DNA from: Leptospira wolffii serovar Khorat str. Khorat-H2
GTDB taxonomy: Bacteria > Spirochaetota > Leptospiria > Leptospirales > Leptospiraceae
NCBI RefSeq assembly: GCF_000306115.2
Contig: NZ_AKWX02000005.1
Location: forward strand, 1-15,672
Direction of reading: 5' to 3'
DNA: 15,672 bases
Positions 6,251 to 13,627 of this stretch are shown here, piece after piece (the stretch's first letter is position 1; each line of letters opens with the position of its first letter). The notes under the pieces are model-generated. The model was given only the letters and a program-made list of their open reading frames with translations. It was not told the DNA's origin and made no database searches. A program made the position numbers and the translations under genes.

Positions 6251-6550
6251 GAAATTCCGCCGGATTTTGTTTTTTTATTTTTTGAAGCTCGGAAGCGTGC
6301 GGATTTGGTTCTAAAACATAGGAAATTATTCAGAGTTTTAGCGCTCCCCAATGGTATCTGGTGCCGTCGGCATGATGTGCATCTTGGTATTTAAGCGTCC
6401 TGCGGAAGCTTATGGTTCCATTTTATCCAATCCCGAAAGGGGAGCGCGATACTTTGGAATAAGGGAATTTCATACTATTGGACTTTCGTCCAAGTAGTAT
6501 AACTATTTAAAATTGCAGTGTGTTTGAGGCGTAACTTCGCTTAATCTCAG
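6245..6550 (+). repeat. ORF-poor repeat cassette c12 with collapsed attC
   Basis: Same repeat. ATG 6351 opens a 48-codon frame stopping at 6495-6497. Patch type GTA + ATG. TATAAC occurs at 6498-6503, as in c6. The cassette body is intact up to GGCGTAACTTCGCTTAA, but nearly the whole attC is missing. Confidence 0.9.
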
Positions 6551-6556
6551 TTAGGC
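6539..6556 (+). other. Collapsed attC between c12 and c13
   Basis: GCTTAA (6539-6544) is followed by only five bases (TCTCA) and then GTTAGGC (6550-6556). All inner arms and the apex are gone. The downstream cassette still starts correctly at 6551, since TTAGGCGCAATTCC is complementary to the end of c13, so this is a true cassette border that has lost its stem. It is unlikely to recombine efficiently; c12 and c13 should now move as one unit. Confidence 0.8.
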
Positions 6557-6578
6557 GCAATTCCAAAAAGGATGTTCT

Positions 6579-7634
6579 ATGAAGAAAATAAAATGGAATA
6601 ATATATTTATAATAGCAACATTTGTGGCGGGGGCTCTTTTTATTAGTAACCGTCTTTTGATAATGAATATCGAAATCGGTATTACATTAGGTACAACATT
6701 CTTGCTGATTAGTGTTAGCATGATGATATGGAAATATCTTTCTCAAAAAGACCTTAATATTCAAAAATTACCAAAAAAAGTTAAAACATATCATGAAGTA
6801 ATTTCGAATATTTCAGAAATTAATAGATTACTGGATATTCTCAACAAAGGGGACTTTCCGGAATCTGAAAAATATTCATATACTTCGAGAATTATCGAGA
6901 TCTATCAGAGTATAGAGGATCGATTAATTCCACCGGCCACGCGAGTAGACTATTCTTTTTTTAATACCAAAGGGAACTATATAATTTTAAAAACCTATCT
7001 CAATAGAAATATAGAAGAAATAGAAAGACAAAATAGAAATAAGCCAGTTCAGGATAAAAATGATTATGATTACCTCGATCAAGAACAAACTACTTTAATT
7101 AATATTTTTCATGATAGTATACAGAGAAATTTATTAGAGATACAGCAGCTTAACAAAAGAGCAAATTTATATCTAATATTTGGTTCCATATTGACTTTCT
7201 TTTCCGCTATATTTTTGATAATTGTCGTAGAACAATTTATTTCTTATAAAATAGAATTAGAAGATAATTCTATTTTTGGTAATTTCAACAATCTGATATT
7301 TTTTATTGCGAGGTTAATGATAATCATTTTTATTGAGGTCTTTGCGTTTTATTTCTTGAAGCTATACTCTTCAACCAATAAGAATATCCAATATTATAAT
7401 AATGAATTAACTAATATAGAGCACAAGTTTGTTGCATTAATGGCAAGTATATTGAATAATGCGGATAAAAATCTTCCCTTGGCAAATTCAATCAATGAAC
7501 TAATTAAAACAGAAAGAAACCTATCCTTGGAAATTGGTAAGAAAAATTTAGATTCTTATCGAGAGAAAGAATTCTTAGAATATTTTAATAAATTTATCGA
7601 TATAACAATTAAACGATTCTCGAAACCTGACTAA
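6579..7634 (+). CDS. Four-helix membrane protein with large cytosolic region (cassette c13)
   Basis: The largest protein in the window, 351 residues, of no family I recognise. Two helices sit at the N terminus (about residues 8-28 and 32-52). A soluble segment of about 140 residues follows, rich in charged and Leu/Ile residues with coiled-coil character (for example EINRLLDILNK and RNLLEIQQLNKR). Then come two more helices (about 197-221 and 238-261) and a final helical tail of about 90 residues. This 2TM-helical domain-2TM-helical tail layout suggests a membrane sensor or oligomeric effector with both soluble parts on the same side. The ATG at 6579 has AAAAAGGA seven bases upstream. Cassette c13 begins at 6551 after the collapsed attC and ends at 7808. 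No enzymatic motif is visible. The strong AT bias resembles other cargo genes here. Confidence 0.75.
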   Translation: MKKIKWNNIFIIATFVAGALFISNRLLIMNIEIGITLGTTFLLISVSMMIWKYLSQKDLNIQKLPKKVKTYHEVISNISEINRLLDILNKGDFPESEKYSYTSRIIEIYQSIEDRLIPPATRVDYSFFNTKGNYIILKTYLNRNIEEIERQNRNKPVQDKNDYDYLDQEQTTLINIFHDSIQRNLLEIQQLNKRANLYLIFGSILTFFSAIFLIIVVEQFISYKIELEDNSIFGNFNNLIFFIARLMIIIFIEVFAFYFLKLYSSTNKNIQYYNNELTNIEHKFVALMASILNNADKNLPLANSINELIKTERNLSLEIGKKNLDSYREKEFLEYFNKFIDITIKRFSKPD

Positions 7635-7660
7635 ATCAAATGCATAGGGAATGGAACTGC

Positions 7661-7814
7661 GCCTAACTGTCGGTGCTTCCGCTACGCTTCGAGATTGCTT
7701 ACGCAACTCTCGCTCGGGCTACGCCACATTTCGCTTTGTCACTCGTCTTGCAGAGCAAGCCTCGCGCCAAGTGCTTTGCACGCGCGAAACGTCGGAACAC
7801 CTTGGTCGTTAAGC
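7661..7814 (+). other. attC of c13
   Basis: Cores GCCTAAC (7661-7667) and GTTAAGC (7808-7814), 154 bases. Outside the core, TGGAACTGCGCCTAAC is complementary to the start of c13 at 6551, which confirms both cassette ends. The apex carries an extra AAGTGCTTTGCAC hairpin. Confidence 0.95.
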
Positions 7815-8236
7815 GAAATTCCGCCGGATTTTGTTTTTTTATTTTTTGAAGCTCGGAGGCGTGCGGATTTGGTTCTAAAACATAGGAAATTATTCAGAGT
7901 TTAGCGCTCCCCAATGGTATCTGGTGCCGTCGCCAGGCTGTGCATCTTGGTATTTGAGCGTCCTGCGGAAGTATATGGTTCCATTTTATCCAATCCCGAA
8001 AGGGGAGCGCGATACTTTGGAATAAGGGAATTTAATACTATTGGACTTTCGTCCAAGTAGTGAAATTGTATTAAATTGCAGTGTGTTTGAGGCGTAACTT
8101 CGCTTAACTGCCAACTTGCCGCATCGCTTCGGGCTTGCTTTGCAACCCTTGCTTGGCCTTCGGCACATTTTGCGTCTGTCACTCGCCTTGCAGAGCAAGT
8201 CTCGTGCCATTGCAAAACGTCGGCAAGCCAACGTCG
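7809..8236 (+). repeat. ORF-poor repeat cassette c14
   Basis: Same repeat. ATG 7914 opens a 48-codon frame stopping at 8058-8060. Patch type GTA + CTG. Confidence 0.9.
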
Positions 8237-8242
8237 TTAGTC
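8102..8242 (+). other. attC of c14, 141-base form
   Basis: Cores GCTTAAC (8102-8108) and GTTAGTC (8236-8242). The right core departs from GTTRRRY at one position, because it belongs to the incoming cassette c15. Confidence 0.95.
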
Positions 8243-8265
8243 GCCATTATGCAAAGAATATATAT

Positions 8266-8862
8266 ATGAATACAAAATATAACAATGCCCTCGATTTTGC
8301 GATTCGTCAGGCTATAGGAAGGAAACTTTCCTCCGTCGACTATGTCGATATAAAAGGCGGGGGAATTATTACTTGCTCTGTTGAAAATATGCCAGTAATA
8401 AATATAGTTGGATGTGAGGTTTGTTTACACTTTGAGAATATAAGTCTTTTTGTATCGTGGAATAGTTCTGAGGAAACGGTTCAATATGTAATTGGAGTAT
8501 CTAACATTCCCTTTTTTAATCGAACTGAACATTTAGATTACTTTATAGAAACAGAAAATCCAATCTGGCAGACTGTGACGAATAAAAAATTAATTAAAGC
8601 GACTGTATACGGCTATCGTAGTTTCACTATGTACGATCCACCAGAGACGACGCCACATATTGATCAACCGTTTGCGTTGCTATTCGAATTTGATGGTGAA
8701 AGTAGAATAGGATTTTGCAATGCTTATGCGCAGCCGGATTTTGTTCCTCGGACGGAATATGGCGATGATGTTTGGATTTTAAAGGGTGAGCTTTTGATAA
8801 CTAAAGTGATTCAGCCGCTGGAAATGGAAAAATTGTTTTCAGTAATGCATAACAGCGACTAA
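8266..8862 (+). CDS. Unknown 198-residue soluble protein (cassette c15)
   Basis: The frame is open upstream into the attC, but the ATG at 8266 (29 bases inside the cassette) is the sensible start. It follows a short AT-rich leader without a Shine-Dalgarno, and an out-of-frame ATG at 8249 opens only a six-codon frame. The product has no signal peptide or membrane segment. It reads as a mixed alpha/beta protein with many aromatic residues (HFENISLFVSW, SRIGFCNAYAQPDF, GDDVWILKGELLITKVIQPL). I do not recognise the family. Its TAA stop lies within the R'' core box of its attC (8857-8863), so gene and recombination site overlap by six bases. Cassette c15 spans 8237-9003. Confidence 0.7.
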   Translation: MNTKYNNALDFAIRQAIGRKLSSVDYVDIKGGGIITCSVENMPVINIVGCEVCLHFENISLFVSWNSSEETVQYVIGVSNIPFFNRTEHLDYFIETENPIWQTVTNKKLIKATVYGYRSFTMYDPPETTPHIDQPFALLFEFDGESRIGFCNAYAQPDFVPRTEYGDDVWILKGELLITKVIQPLEMEKLFSVMHNSD

Positions 8863-9009
8863 CTGTCGGTGCTTCCGCTACGCTTCGAGATCGCTATGCG
8901 ACTCTCGCTCGGGCTACGCCACATTTCGCTTTGTCACTCGTCTTGCAGAGCAAGTCTCATGCCAAGTGCTTCGCACTCGCGAAACGTCGGAACACCTTGG
9001 TCGTTAGAC
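8857..9009 (+). other. attC of c15
   Basis: Cores GACTAAC (8857-8863) and GTTAGAC (9003-9009), 153 bases. CATAACAGCGACTAAC is complementary to the start of c15 (TTAGTCGCCATTATG). The stop codon of the preceding gene lies inside the left core. Gene-cassette subtype. Confidence 0.95.
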
Positions 9010-9047
9010 GAACAGTTTGGCTAAATTTATTTTTTGACAGAAAAAGC

Positions 9048-9075
9048 TTGACTATGTAACCCATCGGGTTACATT
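9048..9075 (+). promoter_or_regulatory. higBA promoter with operator palindrome
   Basis: A -35 box TTGACT (9048-9053) and a -10 box TACATT (9070-9075) are 16 bases apart. The spacer holds the perfect inverted repeat TGTAACCC-ATC-GGGTTACA (9055-9073). This is the usual arrangement of a HigA-type autorepressor site, so binding would block RNA polymerase. It is the only convincing promoter in the window. Confidence 0.8.
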
Positions 9076-9082
9076 TTGTTTA

Positions 9083-9361
9083 TTGATTATCTCCTTTAGA
9101 CACAAGGGCCTTGAGCAGTTTTTTGAAACTGGCAGTAAGAAAGGAATTCAAGCAGATCATTCTAACAAATTAGCTAGAATTTTAGATAGGTTAGATTCAT
9201 CCCTATCTCCTGAAGATATGGACTTACCAGCATATCGCTTGCATCCTCTTAAAGGTCGTGAAAAGGGTAGGTGGTCGGTCTGGGTGAATGGAAATTGGCG
9301 TGTTACTTTTGAATTTGAAGGTGAAAACGCAATCATAGTCGATTATGAAGATTATCACTAG
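9083..9361 (+). CDS. higB: HigB/RelE-family mRNA interferase toxin
   Basis: The 92-residue product has the typical HigB text: SFRHKGLEQFFETGSKKGIQ (4-23), PEDMDLPAYRLHPLKG (43-58), WSVWVNGNWRVTFEF (64-78) and the terminal VDYEDYH. HigB toxins are ribosome-dependent ribonucleases that cut translated mRNA and arrest growth. The family length is about 92 residues, so the protein is complete. The canonical N terminus requires a TTG start at 9083. The -10 box ends at 9075, so the transcript would start about at the start codon and be almost leaderless, perhaps keeping toxin output low. The antitoxin gene follows 12 bases downstream, in the toxin-first order characteristic of hig loci. Cassette c16 spans 9004-9823. 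Confidence 0.93.
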   Translation: MIISFRHKGLEQFFETGSKKGIQADHSNKLARILDRLDSSLSPEDMDLPAYRLHPLKGREKGRWSVWVNGNWRVTFEFEGENAIIVDYEDYH

Positions 9362-9373
9362 AGGCAAGATTTT

Positions 9374-9661
9374 ATGAATAAGAGAAAACCTACTCATCCT
9401 GGTGAAATTCTGCTAGAAGATATCATAAAGCCTTTAGGATTAACTATAACTGAGGCTGCAAAAGATTTAGGAATATCTCGCAAGACATTATCAGAAATAG
9501 TGAATTGCAAGAGCCCAGTTACTCCAGAAATGGCAGTAAGAATAGGAATTGCAACGAATACGTCAGCTGAGAGTTGGCTTAGCATGCAGACAAAGTTAGA
9601 TTTATGGACTGCGATGCAAGAAAGACCTAAGAATATAATAAAGTTTCCAATCTCCGCGTAA
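9374..9661 (+). CDS. higA: HigA antitoxin, XRE-family DNA-binding protein
   Basis: This 95-residue protein starts with the signature THPGEILLEDIIKPLGLT, followed by a helix-turn-helix (about residues 24-45: ITEAAKDLGISRKTLSEIVN) and the HigA tail (VTPEMAVRIGIATNTSAESW, LSMQTKLDLWTAMQ). It neutralises HigB by direct binding and, with HigB, represses the promoter at 9048-9075 through the palindrome. The ATG has an AGAGG site upstream and lies 12 bases after the toxin stop, so the two genes form an operon. Toxin-antitoxin cassettes are known to stabilise large cassette arrays, since their loss by recombination is penalised; that role fits here. Confidence 0.93.
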   Translation: MNKRKPTHPGEILLEDIIKPLGLTITEAAKDLGISRKTLSEIVNCKSPVTPEMAVRIGIATNTSAESWLSMQTKLDLWTAMQERPKNIIKFPISA

Positions 9662-9676
9662 TAGAGCCAAACCGTC

Positions 9677-9829
9677 GTCTAACTATCGGTTCTGACGCAT
9701 CGCTTCGAGATCGCTACGCGACTCTCGCTTGGCCTTCGGCACATTCCGCTTTGTCACTCGTCTTGCGCAGCAAGCCTCGCGCCAAGTCCTTCGGACGCGC
9801 GGAACGTCGTCAAACCTTGGTCGTTATGC
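9677..9829 (+). other. attC of c16
   Basis: Cores GTCTAAC (9677-9683) and GTTATGC (9823-9829), 153 bases. The left core is the exact complement of this cassette's own start (GTTAGAC at 9003). The apical loop is CTTGC-GCA-GCAAG. Same subtype as the c11 and c20 sites. Confidence 0.95.
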
Positions 9830-9869
9830 GAAATAAAATACACAATTATTGTTAAAGGAAAATTACTTA

Positions 9870-10703
9870 ATGTCAGATTCAAGCTATGAAATAAAAATTT
9901 CATTTCCCACAAATGCCACAGAGCCTGAGCGATTTTTCAGAACCGCTGCTAGAATTATTGAATCATATAATTCGTTGGATAAGGCCTTATTGAGTTCTAT
10001 TTCAAGTAGCGCCTCTTCAACGTTAATTTTAGAAGACATTAAGAAAGGTTCTATACTTGTAAAGTTAATGAGAAAAATCGAAGGTTCCGATTCAACGACT
10101 GTAAAATTTATCGATAATGCAAGAGCAACCGTGACAAGAACTATTTCAAGTTCACAAGCATCTACTCCTAAAGAATTTATTGATGAAGTAAACTCAGAAA
10201 TAGAAAAATCAGCTTTAGTTTCAGGATTAACTAATGGAACTTTTAAAGGTTTAAGCTATGGTGATCTAGGTGAGGTAGTTAATCAAATTGCGTCTTCAAC
10301 TACTGAACTTCGCGATAATGAAATAGCCCAAATTAACTCAAATTTAAATGATGATAGTGTCACGTTGGATATTCCTAGAGAAAAGGCACTCGATCTAAAA
10401 GAGTTAGAATCATCTCTTACAAGTTCGAAAATTGAAAATACAATTAGGGTCATCCTATTAATTAAAAAATTGGATTTCTTCGGAAAATCACAATGGACAT
10501 TTAATAGAGGAGATGAAAAAATTTTAGCCAAAATTTCGGACGACTCGTGGTTGAACAGATTTCACAATAGAGAGATTCCTTTGCTTCCTGGGGATGCACT
10601 TGAAGTTGATATGTTAGAAGTCGCAGCTTACGATATTCATGGAAATCAATTATCAATAAACAGAGAAATAGTTTCCGTTATTAAAACAATACCGAAGGCA
10701 TAA
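9870..10703 (+). CDS. Unknown 277-residue soluble protein, first gene of a two-gene cassette
   Basis: The start is taken as the ATG at 9870 because AAAGGAAA lies about ten bases upstream; a TTG at 9849 would add seven residues without a ribosome site. There is no signal peptide or membrane helix. The N-terminal half is Ser/Thr-rich and helical (RFFRTAARIIESYNSLDKAL, 21-40), with ILEDIKKGSILVKLMRKIEG (53-72). The C-terminal part (about 195-275) has a compact pattern, FFGKSQWTF, then ILAKISDDSWLNRF and LLPGDALEVDM. I have a sense of similar C-terminal text in uncharacterised bacterial proteins but cannot name a family. The next gene starts two bases after its stop, so the two are translationally coupled. 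Cassette c17 spans 9824-11291. Confidence 0.75.
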   Translation: MSDSSYEIKISFPTNATEPERFFRTAARIIESYNSLDKALLSSISSSASSTLILEDIKKGSILVKLMRKIEGSDSTTVKFIDNARATVTRTISSSQASTPKEFIDEVNSEIEKSALVSGLTNGTFKGLSYGDLGEVVNQIASSTTELRDNEIAQINSNLNDDSVTLDIPREKALDLKELESSLTSSKIENTIRVILLIKKLDFFGKSQWTFNRGDEKILAKISDDSWLNRFHNREIPLLPGDALEVDMLEVAAYDIHGNQLSINREIVSVIKTIPKA

Positions 10704-10705
10704 AT

Positions 10706-11131
10706 ATGGAAGAAGAAAAAGAACATATAGGAAGAGCACGCTTATCATTATTGTCAGAATTTTTTTTCAATATATTGCCATTAGTAATTTTACTAATAAT
10801 TCAGTTTTCGAATAATAAATCGACCTTATCGATTAGAGATTTCATTTTTGTTTCTATAATCTTATATGGCCAGTCGATAGTAAAATTTGCGTCAGGTGTT
10901 TCAAATATTTCCCAAAAATCTACTTGGCAATTGGTATCTATTATTGTCTCTATTGTAATCGTTTTTGGCTTAACACCTAGCTGTATATTATTGGTTAATC
11001 TATACCATACCGAGCCTAATTGTTTTGTTTGGGTAATCTCAGTATTGAATATATCGCTTAGTATTCTTTCATTCTTTGTCATTGGTCTAATGGGGCAAGC
11101 CTGGTTAGAAAGAAATGAAAAAGTAGATTAA
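10706..11131 (+). CDS. Four-helix membrane protein, partner gene in cassette c17
   Basis: The 141-residue protein has a charged N terminus (MEEEKEHIGRAR) and likely membrane helices at about 14-33, 44-62, 74-98 and 106-130, ending in a charged tail. No family is recognised. The ATG at 10706 comes two bases after the upstream stop, with GAAGG about eight bases before it, which suggests coupled translation. Cassettes usually hold one gene, so the retained pair implies that the soluble 277-residue protein and this membrane protein work together, for example as a cytosolic sensor with a membrane effector. That is inference only. Confidence 0.75.
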   Translation: MEEEKEHIGRARLSLLSEFFFNILPLVILLIIQFSNNKSTLSIRDFIFVSIILYGQSIVKFASGVSNISQKSTWQLVSIIVSIVIVFGLTPSCILLVNLYHTEPNCFVWVISVLNISLSILSFFVIGLMGQAWLERNEKVD

Positions 11132-11143
11132 GCATTTTACTTC

Positions 11144-11297
11144 GCATAACTGTCGGTGCTTCCGCTCCGCTTCGAGATCGCTAACGCGACTCTCGCTCGG
11201 GCTACGCCACATTTCGCTTTGTCACTCGTCTTGCAAAGCAAGTCTCGCGCCAAGTGCTTCGCACTCGCGAAACGTCGGAACACCTTGATCGTTAAGC
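11144..11297 (+). other. attC of c17
   Basis: Cores GCATAAC (11144-11150) and GTTAAGC (11291-11297), 154 bases. CATTTTACTTCGCATAAC is complementary to the start of c17 (TTATGCGAAATAAAAT). The non-standard T in GTTATGC is therefore matched by an A in GCATAAC. Confidence 0.95.
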
Positions 11298-11721
11298 GAA
11301 ATTCCGCCGGATTTTGTTTTTTTATTCTTTGAAGCTCGGAAGCGTGCGGATTTGGTTCTAAAGCATAGGTAATTTTTCAGAGTTTAAGCGCTCCCCAATG
11401 GAGGCTGGTGCCGTCGCCAGGGATTGCATCTTGATATTTAAGCGTCCTGCGGAAGCTTATGGTTTCATTTTATCCAATCCCGAAAGGGGAGCGCGATACT
11501 TTGGCGCTAGTAAATTTGGATGCCATTGGACTCTTGCCCAAGTTGCAAAATAGGATAAAATTGCAATGTGTTTGAGGCGTAACTTCGCTTAACTGCCAAC
11601 TTGCCGCATCGCTTCGGGCTTGCTTTGCAACCCTTGCTTGGCCTTCGGCACATTTTGCGTCTGTCACTCGCCTTGCAGAGCAAGTCTCGTGCCATTGCAA
11701 AACGTCGGCAAGCCAACGTCG
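11292..11721 (+). repeat. ORF-poor repeat cassette c18
   Basis: Same repeat and the most diverged copy near its 3' end: CGCTAGTAAATTTGG variant, and the terminal hairpin has become TTGGAC-TCTT-GCCCAA with a mismatch. ATG 11398 opens a 51-codon frame to 11553. Patch type GAG + GAT. Confidence 0.9.
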
Positions 11722-11727
11722 TTAAGC
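11587..11727 (+). other. attC of c18, 141-base form
   Basis: Cores GCTTAAC (11587-11593) and GTTAAGC (11721-11727). Repeat-cassette subtype. Confidence 0.95.
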
Positions 11728-12149
11728 GAAATTCCGCCGAATTTTGTTTTTTATTTTTCGAAGCTCGGAAGCGTGCGGATTTGGTTCTAAAACATAGGTA
11801 ATTTTTCAGAGTTTAAGCGCTCCCCAATGGAGGCTGGTGCCGTCGCCAGGGATTGCATCTTGATATTTAAGCGTCCTGCGGAAGCTTATGGTTCCATTTT
11901 ATCCAATCCCGAAAGGGGAGCGCGATACTTTGGAATAAGGGGATTTCATACTATTGGACTTTCGTCCAAGTAGTGAAATTGTATTAAATTGCAGTGTGTT
12001 TGAGGCGTAACTTCGCTTAACTGCCAACTTGCCGCAGCGCTTCGGGCTTGCTTCGCAACCCTTGCTTGGCCTTCGGCACATTTTGCGTCTGTCACTCGCC
12101 TTGCAGGGCAAGTCTCGTGCCATTGCAAAACGTCGGCAAGCCAACGTCG
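11722..12149 (+). repeat. ORF-poor repeat cassette c19
   Basis: Same repeat. ATG 11827 opens a 48-codon frame stopping at 11971-11973. Patch type GAG + GAT. Confidence 0.9.
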
Positions 12150-12155
12150 TTAGTC
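12015..12155 (+). other. attC of c19, 141-base form
   Basis: Cores GCTTAAC (12015-12021) and GTTAGTC (12149-12155). The inner left arm reads CCGCAGCGC instead of CCGCATCGC. Repeat-cassette subtype. Confidence 0.95.
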
Positions 12156-12196
12156 GCCATGTTTAATAAAACTAAAAGTAAAATTGCGCACTTTAA

Positions 12197-12985
12197 ATGA
12201 GGCTATATAAATATAAACCTATCAATGAATTCACATTCAAAATGATAATAGATGCTGAGTTCTATTTTGCAAAACCTTCGGAATTCAATGATCCGTTTGA
12301 TTCTAGATTAAACGTCTTTTATAGAGGATCATATGAAGATTGGATAGATTTTTTTAAGCGCAAAGGTAGAGATGATGCTGAAACTAAAGAAATTGCTAAA
12401 GCAAATGCTGACAAAATAATCGCAGCCGATTCAAAGGAGGAGCGTAAGAGGCTTGATGACCATAATAGAGTGTTTTGTATGTCTCATGTTCGAGATAATA
12501 TTCTTATGTGGGCCCATTATTCAGATCAGCATAAGGGGATATGCTTAGGATTTGAAGTTACCGAAGTACAAGACACAAAGATGATAAAGCTAGAGAAAGA
12601 TGATTTTCTGGTTCCTACCCAAAACTTTCCTAGAGGTTATTTGTCTATCTTTGATATTGAATATGATAATACGATTCCTCCTCCTATGAACGTAATAAAA
12701 GATTATTCAAGTGATGGCATATTTCAATTTCTTTTAAGAAAGAATGAGTGCTGGAAATATGAGCAAGAGTCTCGCATACTATTAAGAGAAGATTGGATAA
12801 TACAAAATCCTGTTCGATTTGATAGAGCAATATTGAAAGAAGTTATCTTTGGCTTACGTGTATCAGATACCTACAAAAAGATAATTCAGAACATTATTTC
12901 TAAAAATTATACTGAAAATGGATATAATCCTGAGATTTTGCAATGCCATGAAAGTGCAGATAACTATCAAATTGAAATTAGATAA
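12197..12985 (+). CDS. DUF2971 family protein
   Basis: The 262-residue protein carries the landmarks of the DUF2971 family: LYKYKP at the N terminus, FYFAKPSEFNDPFD (22-35), FCMSHVRDNILMWAHYSDQHKGICLGF (93-119, quoted in part: LMWAHYSDQHKGICLGF), WKYEQESRIL (186-195) and the C-terminal EVIFGLRVSD (215-224). Length agrees with the family, so it looks intact. The family has no established biochemical role; it is scattered through mobile and accessory regions. The protein should be cytosolic, without signal peptide or membrane helix. The ATG at 12197 has no good Shine-Dalgarno; it sits 47 bases into cassette c20 (12150-13148). The KEERKRLDD region (80-88) is a charged helical insert. Confidence 0.88.
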   Translation: MRLYKYKPINEFTFKMIIDAEFYFAKPSEFNDPFDSRLNVFYRGSYEDWIDFFKRKGRDDAETKEIAKANADKIIAADSKEERKRLDDHNRVFCMSHVRDNILMWAHYSDQHKGICLGFEVTEVQDTKMIKLEKDDFLVPTQNFPRGYLSIFDIEYDNTIPPPMNVIKDYSSDGIFQFLLRKNECWKYEQESRILLREDWIIQNPVRFDRAILKEVIFGLRVSDTYKKIIQNIISKNYTENGYNPEILQCHESADNYQIEIR

Positions 12986-12996
12986 TTAAACACGGC

Positions 12997-13154
12997 GACT
13001 AACTATCGGCTCTGACGCATCGCTTCGGGATTGCTACGCAACCCTCGCTTGGCCTCCGGCACATTGGCTCAGTCACTCGAATTGCAGTGGCAATTCTCAT
13101 GCCTGTCTTCACTTCGTTCAGCTCGCCAACGTCGTCAAGCCTTGGTCGTTAAGC
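12997..13154 (+). other. attC of c20
   Basis: Cores GACTAAC (12997-13003) and GTTAAGC (13148-13154), 158 bases. TTAAACACGGCGACTAAC differs by one base from the reverse complement of this cassette's first 18 bases plus the core G. Apical hairpin AATTGC-AGTG-GCAATT. Confidence 0.95.
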
Positions 13155-13576
13155 GAAATTCCGCCGGATTTCGTTTTTTTATTTTTCGAAGCTCGGAAGC
13201 GTGCGGATTTGGTTCTAAAACATAGGTAATTATTCAGAGTTTTAGCGCTCCCCAATGCCAGCTGGTGCCGTGCCAGGGTATTGCATCTTGGTATTTATGC
13301 GCCTTGCGGAAGCTCATGTTTACATTTTATCCAATCCCGAAGGGGAGCGCGATTCTTTGGCATTAGGGAATTTCATACTATTGGACTTTCGTCCAAGTAG
13401 TGAAATTGTATTAAATTGCAGTGTGTTTGAGGCGTAACTTCGCTTAACTGCCAACTTGCCGCATCGCTTCGGGCTTGCTTCGCAACCCTTGCTTGGCCTT
13501 CGGCACATTTTGCGTCTGTCACTCGCCTTGCAGAGCAAGTCTCGTGCCATTGCAAAACGTCGGCAAGCCAACGTCG
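13149..13576 (+). repeat. ORF-poor repeat cassette c21
   Basis: Same repeat. ATG 13255 opens a 60-codon frame to 13437. One A is lost from the GAAA loop (CCCGAAGGGG), which shifts the frame. Patch type CCA + TAT, sharing its right half with c4. Confidence 0.9.
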
Positions 13577-13582
13577 TTAGGC
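13442..13582 (+). other. attC of c21, 141-base form
   Basis: Cores GCTTAAC (13442-13448) and GTTAGGC (13576-13582). Repeat-cassette subtype. Confidence 0.95.
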
Positions 13583-13627
13583 GAAATGGTCTAAAATACT
13601 TTCAATAACCTAATTGGCTCATTACAC

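Noticed and set aside
8116..8265. Extended N terminus of the c15 gene starting in the attC
   Set aside because: The extra 50 residues are encoded by the attC of c14 and belong to another cassette.
9019..9053. Alternative -35 TTGACA at 9034-9039 for higBA
   Set aside because: No -10 box at proper distance; TTGACT at 9048 with TACATT at 9070 has correct spacing and frames the operator.
10801..11082. Reverse-strand frame of 93 codons opposite the c17 membrane gene
   Set aside because: Shadow of the coupled + strand gene; no start signal and opposite to all other genes.
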